64,000 nucleotides of DNA from Helicobacter sp. 16-1353 (GTDB lineage: Bacteria; Campylobacterota; Campylobacteria; Campylobacterales; Helicobacteraceae), in the NCBI RefSeq assembly GCF_003288815.1, contig NZ_NHYM01000004.1, positions 62,001 through 126,000 on the forward strand, read 5' to 3'. The notes under the pieces are model-generated. The model saw nothing but the letters and a program-made list of their open reading frames with translations, was not told the origin of the DNA and ran no database searches. Below are positions 34,428 to 42,786 of this stretch, in pieces. Made by a program: the position numbers and the translations under genes. Positions within the stretch are counted from its first letter, which is position 1; every line of letters begins with the position of its first letter.

Positions 34428-35915
34428 TTAAGAAAGCCTATCAATGATAGCAAATAGTTTATTCTTCATTTCTAGCAATTCGCTATTATCGCTTTTAAGT
34501 TGCTTGGCTTTGTTGTCGATTTTGTCAATCGTGCCATCAAATGTGATTTTAATGCAGTTTTTATAGCCATTTATTAGTTGCTCTTTTAGCTTATTAATCT
34601 CGCTTTGGGATTTGCTTCTAGCCTCTAGTTGCATTGTCTTTTGTCGCTCCTCTTTTTGATAGCTATTAAACATATCTAATATTGCACTTACTATAAGGAT
34701 TAATGTTTGAGTCCACCCAGCTTTTCCACCTATTTCGTTTATAATCGTTGGTATAAAAGCCTTTACTTGCTCTATTATCTTAGGCAATATTTCGTCGAAT
34801 ATATCACTACTTGGGGCTTCGATATTTGCGAGATTTGTAGTCGCATTTGGGGTGCTAAACTCTAAAAACTCATCAGTTTTTGTCCTTAGCTCTCTCTCTG
34901 CTATTTTCATAATGTTTATTGCTTTTTCATTGATATTTGAGACTTTGGCATTTAGATATTTTTCAATATCACTTTTCTTGCTCTCAATACTGCTTTGTTG
35001 GCTTAGTAGTATCTCTAGGATTCTGCTATCTGCCCCTACTAGTTCATTATTAACCATTTTTTCTAGCTCAATGTTTAGGGATTCTTGCTGCTTTTTTAGA
35101 AGCGTGATTAGCGTTTCGATTTGATTGGATTCCTTATTGTCGATTTTGTTGTCGAGCGTTTCAAGCATATTGTTTATAAAGTTTCTAATGTATTGATTTA
35201 GTGCATTTACGACTTCCTTATGCCCGGATTTTGTTAGGCAGTCATCTATGGCACTTTCAAGCCCTAGAATTTGGCTATCGCTTAATAGTCTATGCTTATT
35301 TTCAATCTTTGCCTTTAGGGCTTCTTTGGCATTCACTATATAAACGCTTATTTTATTCTCAATCTCCTCTATATCGTTTAGCTTCCCAATTCGCTCTAGA
35401 TTTAAATAGACTTTGTTTATGATTTGACGCTCTTGTAATGAGTTTGGATTAATGCCATTTTTATTATTTAAGACCAAGATTATTGGCTTTTTTGCCTTTA
35501 CTACTTCGCCTATTTTCTCATAGACAAACTCCACTTCAAGCGACCCATCAGTGCTAATGACAAATAGCACAATCTCGCTTTTTTCTAACTGCTCTTTTGT
35601 TACCAAGTCATCTTTATTGTCCACATTTATGCCCGGCGTATCAAATATCGTGTAGCCATTATATAAATATTCATGCACCTCTTTAGTCTCTGGGGCATCG
35701 CCCATTTTTGCAACTTCCTTGCCAAATAGAGCATTTATTAGAGTGCTTTTTCCAGTATTATATTCGCCATAGATTATCATCGTTTGCCTAAAGTCTCTAA
35801 TCTTAGAATCTATATGCGAGATAAACTTTTCAATCTCACTAGATTCACATACTTTTTGTGCGACCTGCGTAACCTCATCTTTTATTTTTCTGTAATCGTT
35901 TTTGTCGTTTATCAT
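34428..35915 (-). CDS. Dynamin-like GTPase (495 aa)
   Basis: A dynamin-family GTPase with Walker A IIYGEYNTGKSTLINALF (near 43-60), a switch threonine (APETKEV near 75), G3 IFDTPGIN (near 94) and a G4-like LVLNNKNG (near 146). The C-terminal two thirds are long helices typical of the stalk. A hydrophobic patch (TQTLILIVSAILDMF near 405-420) may insert into membrane. Its start overlaps the stop of the larger GTPase by ATGA, so the two are translationally coupled. Paired dynamin-like proteins in Campylobacter jejuni and the Leo proteins of enterotoxigenic E. coli are the closest analogues I can name; a membrane-remodelling role is inferred. Confidence 0.82.
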   Translation of the reverse strand: MINDKNDYRKIKDEVTQVAQKVCESSEIEKFISHIDSKIRDFRQTMIIYGEYNTGKSTLINALFGKEVAKMGDAPETKEVHEYLYNGYTIFDTPGINVDNKDDLVTKEQLEKSEIVLFVISTDGSLEVEFVYEKIGEVVKAKKPIILVLNNKNGINPNSLQERQIINKVYLNLERIGKLNDIEEIENKISVYIVNAKEALKAKIENKHRLLSDSQILGLESAIDDCLTKSGHKEVVNALNQYIRNFINNMLETLDNKIDNKESNQIETLITLLKKQQESLNIELEKMVNNELVGADSRILEILLSQQSSIESKKSDIEKYLNAKVSNINEKAINIMKIAERELRTKTDEFLEFSTPNATTNLANIEAPSSDIFDEILPKIIEQVKAFIPTIINEIGGKAGWTQTLILIVSAILDMFNSYQKEERQKTMQLEARSKSQSEINKLKEQLINGYKNCIKITFDGTIDKIDNKAKQLKSDNSELLEMKNKLFAIIDRLS

Positions 35916-37717
35916 AATGTTCTCCTTACTTTTTCCATATTATTTTTAAACTTTCCTATCTCTGTTTTTATTGCCCCTATTTCCGTTTTAATATCGCTAA
36001 AGCTCTCGCCTAATTGCAAAAAAGTCGCCTCAAATGCTTGGCTATAAAAAGATTCTACTTTGGCTCTAAAGCCCCTTAAAACAACCTCTTTATTATCACC
36101 AATAAGCGTTTTTTTGACTATTTCATCATCATTAATTATATCAGCCACTTTATCGCCGAATGCAGCTAAGCCGCCGCCGATAATTTTGACAAATGGATTA
36201 GGAAGTATCGCCAGAATGCTTCCTGCAACTTTTGCTCCACCCTTAAAAGCTTTTTTATACCATGGCTCCTCTTTGTGTTTAGTTTCGATAAATATATCTT
36301 CTATCTCAATATCTCCAACCTCAAGACCCTCAAATAGCACACCAAAATCATTGCTGATATTTTGCAGAATCTCGTTTGTGTTATTGGTGATAATCTCACT
36401 TGTCTTAGAGTTTATTTCATTGGTGATTATTTTGCATTTTTCTTTGACATTTTCCTTAGTTGTGCTATCTATGTGCCTATTAAATGCCTTATCTATCGCC
36501 ACTTGCAAATCTACTTGAGATATTTTTTGTGCGTCTTTAAGTTGCCTTAATCCCTCATTAAGCGAATTTTCTAGCTTTTCAATCTTGTTGTATATATCTT
36601 TGATAGACCCCTTAGAATCTGTGGAATCGCTCAAAATTAGGCTTATAAACGCATTCAATCCATCATAAGGCACTTGACTTTTTAAGCTTTTGGCTTTTTT
36701 GATTGCATGGTCTTTCATTAGCTCATAAAATTTTGGGATATTGCTATTTTCAAACATCTCCAAATCGTTATTTTTTATTGCTTCTTTTGCAGTCGCCACA
36801 GAAATAGAGAATATGTCCCCTAGCTTATTTTTTATTTTTTCTTTTGGGATAATTTCATTTATGGTGTTTTTTACATACTCTTCTTGGTTTTTTCTATCTT
36901 TATCATTTTTATTTACTAGCTTTTTAATAATGCTTTCTTCGCATTTATCGCAAGCAGTTTTGCTATCACACTCGCACTCATCGCTTTCGATTATGTCGGA
37001 TTTTGTGATACATATGGTTACCTTTTTATTTTGGTCAAAAAGCTCTTTTATGTTGTCCTGCTCATCTTTTTGTAATGGACTAGTTGATGAAGTGGGGTAG
37101 ATTATATAATCTGCATTTTCTATATATTCCCTTGCTAATGCTCCATTTTCCTTTGTAAGAGAACCAAGCCCCGGCGTGTCAATCCACGCCATTCCACCGA
37201 GATTAAATCGTTGGATTCTATCAGTGCACTCCACCACATCGGTGGCAAATCCGCTTTCTTCAGATTCCCCATTCTCTTTCGTATCTGGCAGCTCTTCTAA
37301 TCGCTCGATTTTATGCCATTTTTTATGTCTGTATTCTAAAAACTCCACTTTTTGTTGTTCTAATTTATTATTTGCGATAAAGTTCCCAAAAGTGCTTTTC
37401 CCAGCCTTAACCTTGCCAAAAATAATAACAATAAACTTATTCTTTAGCTCCGTTCGAAACTTCTCTCTCTCAAGCATTTTGCTAAAGTTATGATTCCACA
37501 TTAAAAACACTTCTTTTAAAGAATTCATAAGTTCCTTAAAAGATTCCTCAATGTCCGGATTTTTAATATTAATATTAATGCCCTCTATGGCATTTTTAAA
37601 GCTATCAATGTGGCTTCTAATCTCACTTCTTGTGTTATCTAGCTTGTTGTTTACATCTGCTATATCTTTTAGCGATTCATATAAAGACACATAAAAGCTA
37701 TTTAGCTGTTCTTTCAT
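35912..37717 (-). CDS. Dynamin-like GTPase (601 aa), LeoA-like
   Basis: This is the largest GTPase of the operon. An N-terminal helical region of about 95 residues precedes Walker A FGKVKAGKSTFGNFIANN (near 100). Then come G3 AWIDTPGLGSL (near 175) and G4 CITKSDII (near 230). Directly after G4 is a cysteine-rich insertion (DECECDSKTACDKCEE) that could bind metal. Helical stalk sequence follows. A Gly/Ala/hydrophobic segment (KKAFKGGAKVAGSILAILPN, then IIGGGLAAFG) near 500-530 is a good candidate membrane paddle. The overall layout resembles LeoA-type bacterial dynamins. The gene shares its stop/start junctions with neighbours on both sides, indicating one mRNA. Confidence 0.82.
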   Translation of the reverse strand: MKEQLNSFYVSLYESLKDIADVNNKLDNTRSEIRSHIDSFKNAIEGININIKNPDIEESFKELMNSLKEVFLMWNHNFSKMLEREKFRTELKNKFIVIIFGKVKAGKSTFGNFIANNKLEQQKVEFLEYRHKKWHKIERLEELPDTKENGESEESGFATDVVECTDRIQRFNLGGMAWIDTPGLGSLTKENGALAREYIENADYIIYPTSSTSPLQKDEQDNIKELFDQNKKVTICITKSDIIESDECECDSKTACDKCEESIIKKLVNKNDKDRKNQEEYVKNTINEIIPKEKIKNKLGDIFSISVATAKEAIKNNDLEMFENSNIPKFYELMKDHAIKKAKSLKSQVPYDGLNAFISLILSDSTDSKGSIKDIYNKIEKLENSLNEGLRQLKDAQKISQVDLQVAIDKAFNRHIDSTTKENVKEKCKIITNEINSKTSEIITNNTNEILQNISNDFGVLFEGLEVGDIEIEDIFIETKHKEEPWYKKAFKGGAKVAGSILAILPNPFVKIIGGGLAAFGDKVADIINDDEIVKKTLIGDNKEVVLRGFRAKVESFYSQAFEATFLQLGESFSDIKTEIGAIKTEIGKFKNNMEKVRRTL

Positions 37718-38148
37718 TATAATCTCCTTATTAATTCACTTAAAGTAGCAAGCCTTTCATTAAGGCTTCTTTGCCCTACTTCATTCATAATTACATTGTC
37801 AACACCTCTAATCTCTCCGCCCCTTATATTTTCTAGCTCTTTAATTGTCGCCTCAATTCCCTCTATATCATCATTAAGATAGTCAATATTTTCGTCTAAA
37901 GTGGCAATTTGATGTTCTAGCCTCCTAAGTTCTACTTTTATGGGTTCTTTTATTGAGAATTCTGTCTCTATAGGCATTATTTTTACAGGTTCTTTTCTTT
38001 GGACTTGCTCATGTTGTTCTTTTGCAAGTTTTTCAGAATCCTCTTGTGGAGCTTTGTCATTTTCGTTGTCGGCAAACAAATCGTAAGCAAGTTTTCCAAT
38101 AGTTGCTACTGCGACCACTCCGCCGATTACGGGTAAAAACGGTATCAT
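37717..38148 (-). CDS. Membrane-anchored coiled-coil protein
   Basis: I place the start at ATG 38148 because AAAGGAGAGG lies just before it; an upstream ATG at 38184 lies inside the previous gene. The 143-residue product begins with one transmembrane helix (IPFLPVIGGVVAVATIGKLA), then a charged linker and a coiled coil of about 60 residues (LRRLEHQIATLDENIDYLND and beyond). It lies between two GTPase genes and could be a membrane receptor or adaptor for them. No family is recognised. Its stop and the start of the 601-residue GTPase share a base. Confidence 0.65.
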   Translation of the reverse strand: MIPFLPVIGGVVAVATIGKLAYDLFADNENDKAPQEDSEKLAKEQHEQVQRKEPVKIMPIETEFSIKEPIKVELRRLEHQIATLDENIDYLNDDIEGIEATIKELENIRGGEIRGVDNVIMNEVGQRSLNERLATLSELIRRL

Positions 38149-38159
38149 ATCCTCTCCTT

Positions 38160-38990
38160 TTATTGATTTAAGTGTGCATTCCATTCACTAACTTTTCTAG
38201 CTAGTTTGGCTCTTTGATTTTCTAGTTTGTCCTTTTCTAGTTGGATTCTCTCTCTTTGTGTTTTAAGTTTTTGTATGTATTCGTCGCATTTTAGAGCTAG
38301 GCGATTTTTCTTTGCTTGCATAATTGTATTTCCATATTTTTCAATTAAGGTATTTATCTCTACTCTAATCTTGTCAATATTGCTATTTTCAACTAGCCTG
38401 TTTTTGTTCTCCTTTTTGCCTTTTATATAGTTTTTAGACGATGTGGCGATAACCTTATTGTTAATTGCTTGATTTGGAGTGCCAAAAATATCTATTATCT
38501 GCCGTTTCATTTTATTACTAATCTTATCTATGTCGCTTTGTTGCAAACTATCAGCTCTAGATAACACAAAGATATTTTTGTTTATGAAATCATTAGGATT
38601 ATCCCAATTGCTTTTTATGTGGTGCAAAAAATTCATTTCCGGCTGGTTAAATTCGCCCTCTGCACCATTATGAACGAATATATTAAAATCAGCTTCCCTT
38701 ATGGCATCAATTGCCCTTTTGTCGTCATTTTCCCTTGCATTTAAGCCCGGCGTATCGATATACTCAATATTTTCGTAAACAAAAGATTTGTTTTTAGCAG
38801 TCGTTCGCACATCGCCGATTTTAAAAGTTTTTTCTTCAAAATCATCAATTAAGGCGTTCATAAGAGAGCTTTTTCCGTGGTTATAAAGCCCCGTGCAAGT
38901 GATTTTTACGACATTATTTTGGATATTCTTTCGCAATATTTCTAGGATTTTTATATCCTCTCTAGATAGGTATTTGTCCATTTTGCTCAT
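38160..38990 (-). CDS. Small dynamin-like / Era-like GTPase (276 aa)
   Basis: A GTPase with Walker A TGLYNHGKSSLMNALI (near 32-47), switch threonines in DVRTTAKN, G3 EYIDTPGLNA (near 75-84), and a G4 site in FVLSRADSL (near 143-151). The C-terminal ~60 residues form a basic coiled coil (AKKNRLALKCDEYIQKLKTQ and onward). It is much shorter than the two other GTPases and lacks a long stalk. It may act as a regulator or hetero-oligomer partner, as in LeoBC or the C. jejuni dynamin-like pair (analogy). It starts 10 nt after the TerB-like gene. Confidence 0.8.
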   Translation of the reverse strand: MSKMDKYLSREDIKILEILRKNIQNNVVKITCTGLYNHGKSSLMNALIDDFEEKTFKIGDVRTTAKNKSFVYENIEYIDTPGLNARENDDKRAIDAIREADFNIFVHNGAEGEFNQPEMNFLHHIKSNWDNPNDFINKNIFVLSRADSLQQSDIDKISNKMKRQIIDIFGTPNQAINNKVIATSSKNYIKGKKENKNRLVENSNIDKIRVEINTLIEKYGNTIMQAKKNRLALKCDEYIQKLKTQRERIQLEKDKLENQRAKLARKVSEWNAHLNQ

Positions 38991-39000
38991 TTATTCCCCT

Positions 39001-39399
39001 TTAAATCTCAATAAGGGCATAGCCTTGCACATACGCAGATAGCACCGTTTTCGCCCACTCTACATAGATGGTTTCTAGGTAGTAGCTAAGACCAAATTCC
39101 TCGCGAACTTTCTCCAAAACTTTCCTTTCCTCCTCGTGCAAAAAATGGTCGGAATAGATAAGTAGGAGAATCTCCATTAATACTATTTTTTGGCTTTTCT
39201 TGTTTTTGATTTTCCCAAGTGTGTCGTAAATATCAAAGTTTTCTTTATCAAATTCAATATCCCCAATCTGCATTTCAAGCAAATATTTTTCTATGATGTC
39301 ATTTTGCGTCTGACTGAAGTTGTTGCAACTCTCAGCGATATAATGTGCTAGCTCCAAAAATCCTATTTTTTCCTCATTCGTTAGGCGGTTTAAAAACAT
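39001..39399 (-). CDS. TerB-like helical protein
   Basis: A 132-residue all-helical acidic protein. The pattern NRLTNEEKIGFLELAHYIAE, then KIVLMEILLLIYSDHFLHEEE and RKVLEKVREEFGLS, fits the TerB/DUF533-like fold. In that fold paired acidic helices (ADG.....EE) bind metal or sit beside membrane. The match is weak and by eye. It has its own ribosome-binding site (AAGGAGAAAA) and stands second in the operon. TerB domains often accompany stress and membrane-associated systems, so it may link GTPase activity to a signal. Confidence 0.5.
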   Translation of the reverse strand: MFLNRLTNEEKIGFLELAHYIAESCNNFSQTQNDIIEKYLLEMQIGDIEFDKENFDIYDTLGKIKNKKSQKIVLMEILLLIYSDHFLHEEERKVLEKVREEFGLSYYLETIYVEWAKTVLSAYVQGYALIEI

Positions 39400-39410
39400 A
39401 TTTTCTCCTT

Positions 39411-39698
39411 TTAATTTTTATTTACACTTTTTAGGGTTTCTAAAATCGCATTAAATTTCTTTTTGCCCTCTATTTCGCCATATTCGCTAATTAGCGTATT
39501 TTCAATATTTGCGATGAAGTCTTGCAAGGCTTGGGATTCTATAGATTCTGTGGAATCTTTCGATTGGCTGGATTTATCAGATTCTCCAAAGTCATCAAAA
39601 TCACTAGAAAAGTCCCAATCTTTTATAAACTCATCATATATCTTTTTCCCCGCTATCCCTACAATTATCCCAGCTAGTAAATGAAATGGAAATCCCAT
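39411..39698 (-). CDS. Small membrane-anchored protein heading the GTPase operon
   Basis: A 95-residue protein with one N-terminal hydrophobic helix (FHLLAGIIVGIAGKKIY). A low-complexity Asp/Ser linker follows (residues 35-52, with SKDSTESIESQ encoded by GATTC/GAATC words), then a short helical domain (FIANIENTLISEYG, KKKFNAILETLKS). It is the first gene of the operon. The single helix near the N-terminus suggests a membrane tether facing the cytoplasm. No family is recognised. Confidence 0.6.
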   Translation of the reverse strand: MGFPFHLLAGIIVGIAGKKIYDEFIKDWDFSSDFDDFGESDKSSQSKDSTESIESQALQDFIANIENTLISEYGEIEGKKKFNAILETLKSVNKN

Positions 39699-39917
39699 TT
39701 TGTCTCCCTTGTTTAATATTTAATATTTTTAAAGTCATTTGCCATTATTGTTGAATTGATTTCACAGCAAGTATTGACCTAGAACAGAAAATAATTTTGG
39801 CTGATTTGTAAGATTTGTAATTGGATTTATAGGACACTTTAAAAGATATTTAAGGGAAATGGAAATAATTTGAAGTAGTTTAAAAAGGCTTTTTAGAATG
39901 GGATTATATTGATTGCT

Positions 39918-39927
39918 CCCCCCCCCC
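39918..39927. repeat. C10 homopolymer tract
   Basis: Ten consecutive C residues stand in the divergent spacer, about 220 nt before the GTPase operon start and 256 nt before moaA. It may affect promoter spacing if a promoter lies there. Confidence 0.75.
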
Positions 39928-40109
39928 TATTTGCATATTTTTCGCTTTGGATTCTATGGATTCTATAAGATTTTGGGGGTTTCGCATTGTAAATTTGCTA
40001 ATTATAAAATCATTCATCGCCATTCCATTTTAAAATATGCAAAATTATAACCAAAAATCACTAGCGATTTTTTAAATTATTTTGAATGTATATTGAGAAT
40101 TCACATAAA

Positions 40110-40115
40110 TATAAT
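40110..40115 (+). promoter_or_regulatory. Probable -10 box for moaA
   Basis: TATAAT followed by ACAATAC lies 69 nt upstream of the moaA ATG in AT-rich sequence, consistent with a Campylobacterota sigma70 promoter. The assignment is by motif only. Confidence 0.45.
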
Positions 40116-40183
40116 ACAATACGGGATTTAGAAAATGTGGAAGTGCGAAATTTTGGTTAAATTTAGCGAGATAAAGGAGTCAT

Positions 40184-41401
40184 ATGCTAATCGATAGTTT
40201 TGGTCGTAGTATCGACTATATCCGCGTGTCTGTAACGAAAAATTGCAATTTTCGCTGTTTGTATTGTATGCCTGATACGCCCGATGAAATTAAGGAGAAT
40301 CTAATCCCACTAAACCAAATGCTAGAGTTTCTAAAAATTGCTATGGATTTGGGCGTGAGAAAAGTGCGATTAACTGGTGGAGAGCCACTTTTGAGAGGCG
40401 ATTTAAGCGAATTTGTAAGGGGGATTTATAGCTATAAAAACGATGTGGAAGTCGCCCTAACTACGAATGGATTCTTGCTTAAAAAATACGCAAAAGAGCT
40501 TAAAAATGCGGGGTTAAAACGGATAAATGTCTCGCTTGATAGTTTGCAATCGCATAAAATTAGCACCATTTCAAAGAAAAATGACGCACTAGATTCTATC
40601 TTAGAGGGCATTTTTTTGGCGAAAAATGTCGGTCTTGGCGTAAAAATCAATATGGTTCCGCTAAAAAATATCAATGAAAATGAGATTATCGATTTATTAG
40701 AGTTTGCCAATAAAAATGGCTTTCTAATCCGCTATATTGAGTATATGGATAACACATTCGCAAAAAGCGGTATTGTAGGGCTTAGGAGCGAAGAGATACT
40801 AAAAATAATTGATAAAAAATACCGCTATAAAATGTTACAAAAAGAGCATTTTGGACCCGCGAAATTATATGAGATTGAGGGACTAAGTGGGGAATCTAAA
40901 GCGTTAGATTCTATAAATTCACTAGATTCGGCGGAATCTAAGAATCTAGATTCCGTGATTTTAAGAGATTCGGCGGATTTGAAAAATTCAGCAGAATCTT
41001 GGGATTCTGTGGATTCCAAGAATCTAGATTCGGCAAGTTTGATAGAATCTAATTACTCGCTGGATTCGGCAGAATCTGGGGATTTTAAGAATCTAGATTC
41101 CACAGATTCCACCACAAATCCAAGTAAATTTAAAACCACCAAAAAGCCCGTATTTGGGATTATCGCTCCACATAATGATGAGTTTTGTTTATCTTGCAAT
41201 AGGATTCGCCTAAGTGCTGAGGGGATTATTTTCCCCTGCCTATATTTCGAAGATGCGGTAGATGCGAGTGTGGCGATACGAAGTGGCGATAAAATTGCGA
41301 TGAAAGAGGCACTTTTGAAATCCATTTGCAATAAACCAGAAAAAAATAAATGGGGAGAAAACGAGCGTTCAAATCGTGCATTCTACCACACTGGCGGATA
41401 A
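40184..41401 (+). CDS. moaA: GTP 3',8-cyclase with a low-complexity insertion
   Basis: MoaA is the radical SAM enzyme that starts molybdenum cofactor synthesis from GTP. The N-terminal cluster C21-x3-C25-x2-C28 (NCNFRCLYCMP), VRLTGGEPLLR near 62, and the C-terminal FCLSCNRIRLSAEG with a third cysteine (IFPCLYF) that binds the second 4Fe-4S cluster are all present. The essential GG C-terminus is also there. At 405 residues it is about 80 longer than usual. The excess is a Ser/Asp/Glu-rich tract (about residues 236-316; SLDSAESKNLDS-type repeats) placed just before the C-terminal cysteine motif. The frame is kept, so the enzyme is probably active with a disordered loop. RBS: AAAGGAG. Confidence 0.95.
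   Translation: MLIDSFGRSIDYIRVSVTKNCNFRCLYCMPDTPDEIKENLIPLNQMLEFLKIAMDLGVRKVRLTGGEPLLRGDLSEFVRGIYSYKNDVEVALTTNGFLLKKYAKELKNAGLKRINVSLDSLQSHKISTISKKNDALDSILEGIFLAKNVGLGVKINMVPLKNINENEIIDLLEFANKNGFLIRYIEYMDNTFAKSGIVGLRSEEILKIIDKKYRYKMLQKEHFGPAKLYEIEGLSGESKALDSINSLDSAESKNLDSVILRDSADLKNSAESWDSVDSKNLDSASLIESNYSLDSAESGDFKNLDSTDSTTNPSKFKTTKKPVFGIIAPHNDEFCLSCNRIRLSAEGIIFPCLYFEDAVDASVAIRSGDKIAMKEALLKSICNKPEKNKWGENERSNRAFYHTGG
40894..41115 (+). repeat. GATTC/GAATC expansion within moaA
   Basis: By hand count 18 GATTC or GAATC words occur in about 220 nt. Because the words are read in frame as Asp-Ser or Glu-Ser, the tract encodes LDS, AES and DSV-type repeats without a stop codon. Confidence 0.9.
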
Positions 41402-41664
41402 AATATTGATTAGAAATGGATTTTTAAAAATAAGTGCAAATTAAGATTTTAAACTAAAGCACCCTGAGATATATAAAATATATTGGGATTCTTAAGGAGC
41501 AATATTCTTGATTTTTTGGATATAAAATAAATGAGAATTTACAAAATGGGATTTTTAGGATTCGCTAGATTTAGATTCTGTGGAATTTAGCTTAATCTTG
41601 CTTTTTAGATTGCTTGGAATTTGCCAAATTTATAAATTCGCCAAATCACACTTTAAAACATATT

Positions 41665-41979
41665 TTACCCAAGTGCTTTTAGTCCAATGGCTGAAGCGAT
41701 GATGATAAAGATAAAAAATATCTTTAAAAACGAGGCAGATTCCCCAAATACTAAAATCCCCACAAGAACGCCTCCACTCGCCCCTATCCCAGTCCAAATC
41801 GCATATGCCACGCCCATTGAAATCCCCTGCATTGCAAGGCTTAGGAAACTTAAGCTCACCATAAATAAAAGTGCAATTGGGAGTATGAATATTTTTTTAT
41901 TGGTTGTTGCGAATTTTTTCATAGTAAATACGCCGGCAATCTCCATACAACCCGCTACGATTAGAAATATCCAGCTCAT
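41665..41979 (-). CDS. Small multidrug resistance (SMR) family protein, short subunit
   Basis: A 104-residue four-helix transporter. The conserved membrane-embedded glutamate is in VAGCMEIAGVFTMKK (residue 13), and the SMR signature GVAYAIWTGIGASGG is near 75. Paired SMR genes usually form heterodimeric exporters (YkkCD or EbrAB style) for guanidinium-type or quaternary ammonium compounds, driven by proton motive force. Its start overlaps the stop of the longer partner by ATGA, so the two are co-translated. Confidence 0.9.
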   Translation of the reverse strand: MSWIFLIVAGCMEIAGVFTMKKFATTNKKIFILPIALLFMVSLSFLSLAMQGISMGVAYAIWTGIGASGGVLVGILVFGESASFLKIFFIFIIIASAIGLKALG

Positions 41980-42533
41980 TTCTCGCCCCCATTTTTTAAC
42001 AAAATCTGTGCTTTTGTGGCTTTATTTTTTGCAGATTCCACAGATTCTGTGAAATTTATAGATTCCGCATTTTTCCTAGATTCGACAAAATCCGCACCAT
42101 TAACATTTTTTATAGATTCCCCAGATTCCCCAAGATTTACAGCATCTAGCACTGAATCTAGCCCAAACTCCGCACTTAAATCTCTAGCTAGTTTCTTATC
42201 ACTTTTATTACTTGTGAGTTTCAAGCCAACTACGCCAATTAAAAGCATTACAATTAATGCGATTTTAATAATGCTTACTTCCTCGCCAAATGCGACCATT
42301 TCAGCGACCACCACTCCAGCCGTGCCAATCCCTACAAACACCGCATAAGCCACGCCTACTTCTACATATTTAATCGCAATCAACATCACACAAAATGAGA
42401 ATAAAATAGCCACTCCAGTTAAGGCGTAAAGCCAAAAGCTATCGGCGTATTTCAATCCGCTAACCCAAAATACCTCTAAGATTCCAGCACTTATGATTAG
42501 AATCCAACTAATGCTTTCTTTGGAGATTTTCAA
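41976..42533 (-). CDS. SMR family protein, long subunit with C-terminal tail
   Basis: The first ~108 residues are a complete SMR protein: the key glutamate in SAGILEVFWVSGLKYAD, then VEVGVAYAVFVGIGTAG, then the last helix IALIVMLLIGVVGLKL. An unusual extension of about 75 residues follows. It is partly low-complexity (NLGESGESIKN, SRKNAESINF, TESVESAKN), encoded by GATTC/GAATC words. The tail should lie at the membrane surface and may be unstructured. The gene is the first of the pair and is transcribed divergently from the aminotransferase gene. Confidence 0.88.
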   Translation of the reverse strand: MKISKESISWILIISAGILEVFWVSGLKYADSFWLYALTGVAILFSFCVMLIAIKYVEVGVAYAVFVGIGTAGVVVAEMVAFGEEVSIIKIALIVMLLIGVVGLKLTSNKSDKKLARDLSAEFGLDSVLDAVNLGESGESIKNVNGADFVESRKNAESINFTESVESAKNKATKAQILLKNGGEK

Positions 42534-42786
42534 TGTTTTTCCTTAAATTTATGCGATTTTCGAATTGATTTATAAACCCATAATTCGTCTTGTAAAATTT
42601 TGGCTGGGATTCTATCCAATCCAATAAATTGATGTCAAGATTTCCGCTAATAAGGGAGATTCTTATAGTTTTAAAATATTTTTAATGATAAATTTATTTA
42701 TAAAATTCAAATCAATTTAAACATTTTAAATAACCTAATTTATGCTAGAATCCAAGCCAAAATTATAGAATCTAAAAAGGATAATT

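Larger units (their letters stand above)
39699..40183. other. Divergent spacer between the GTPase operon and moaA
   Basis: A 485-nt spacer with no gene. It should contain promoters for both sides. A C10 tract lies about midway and a TATAAT box lies 69 nt before moaA. A pair of GATTCTATGGATTCTATA words lies at 39951-39970. Confidence 0.5.
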
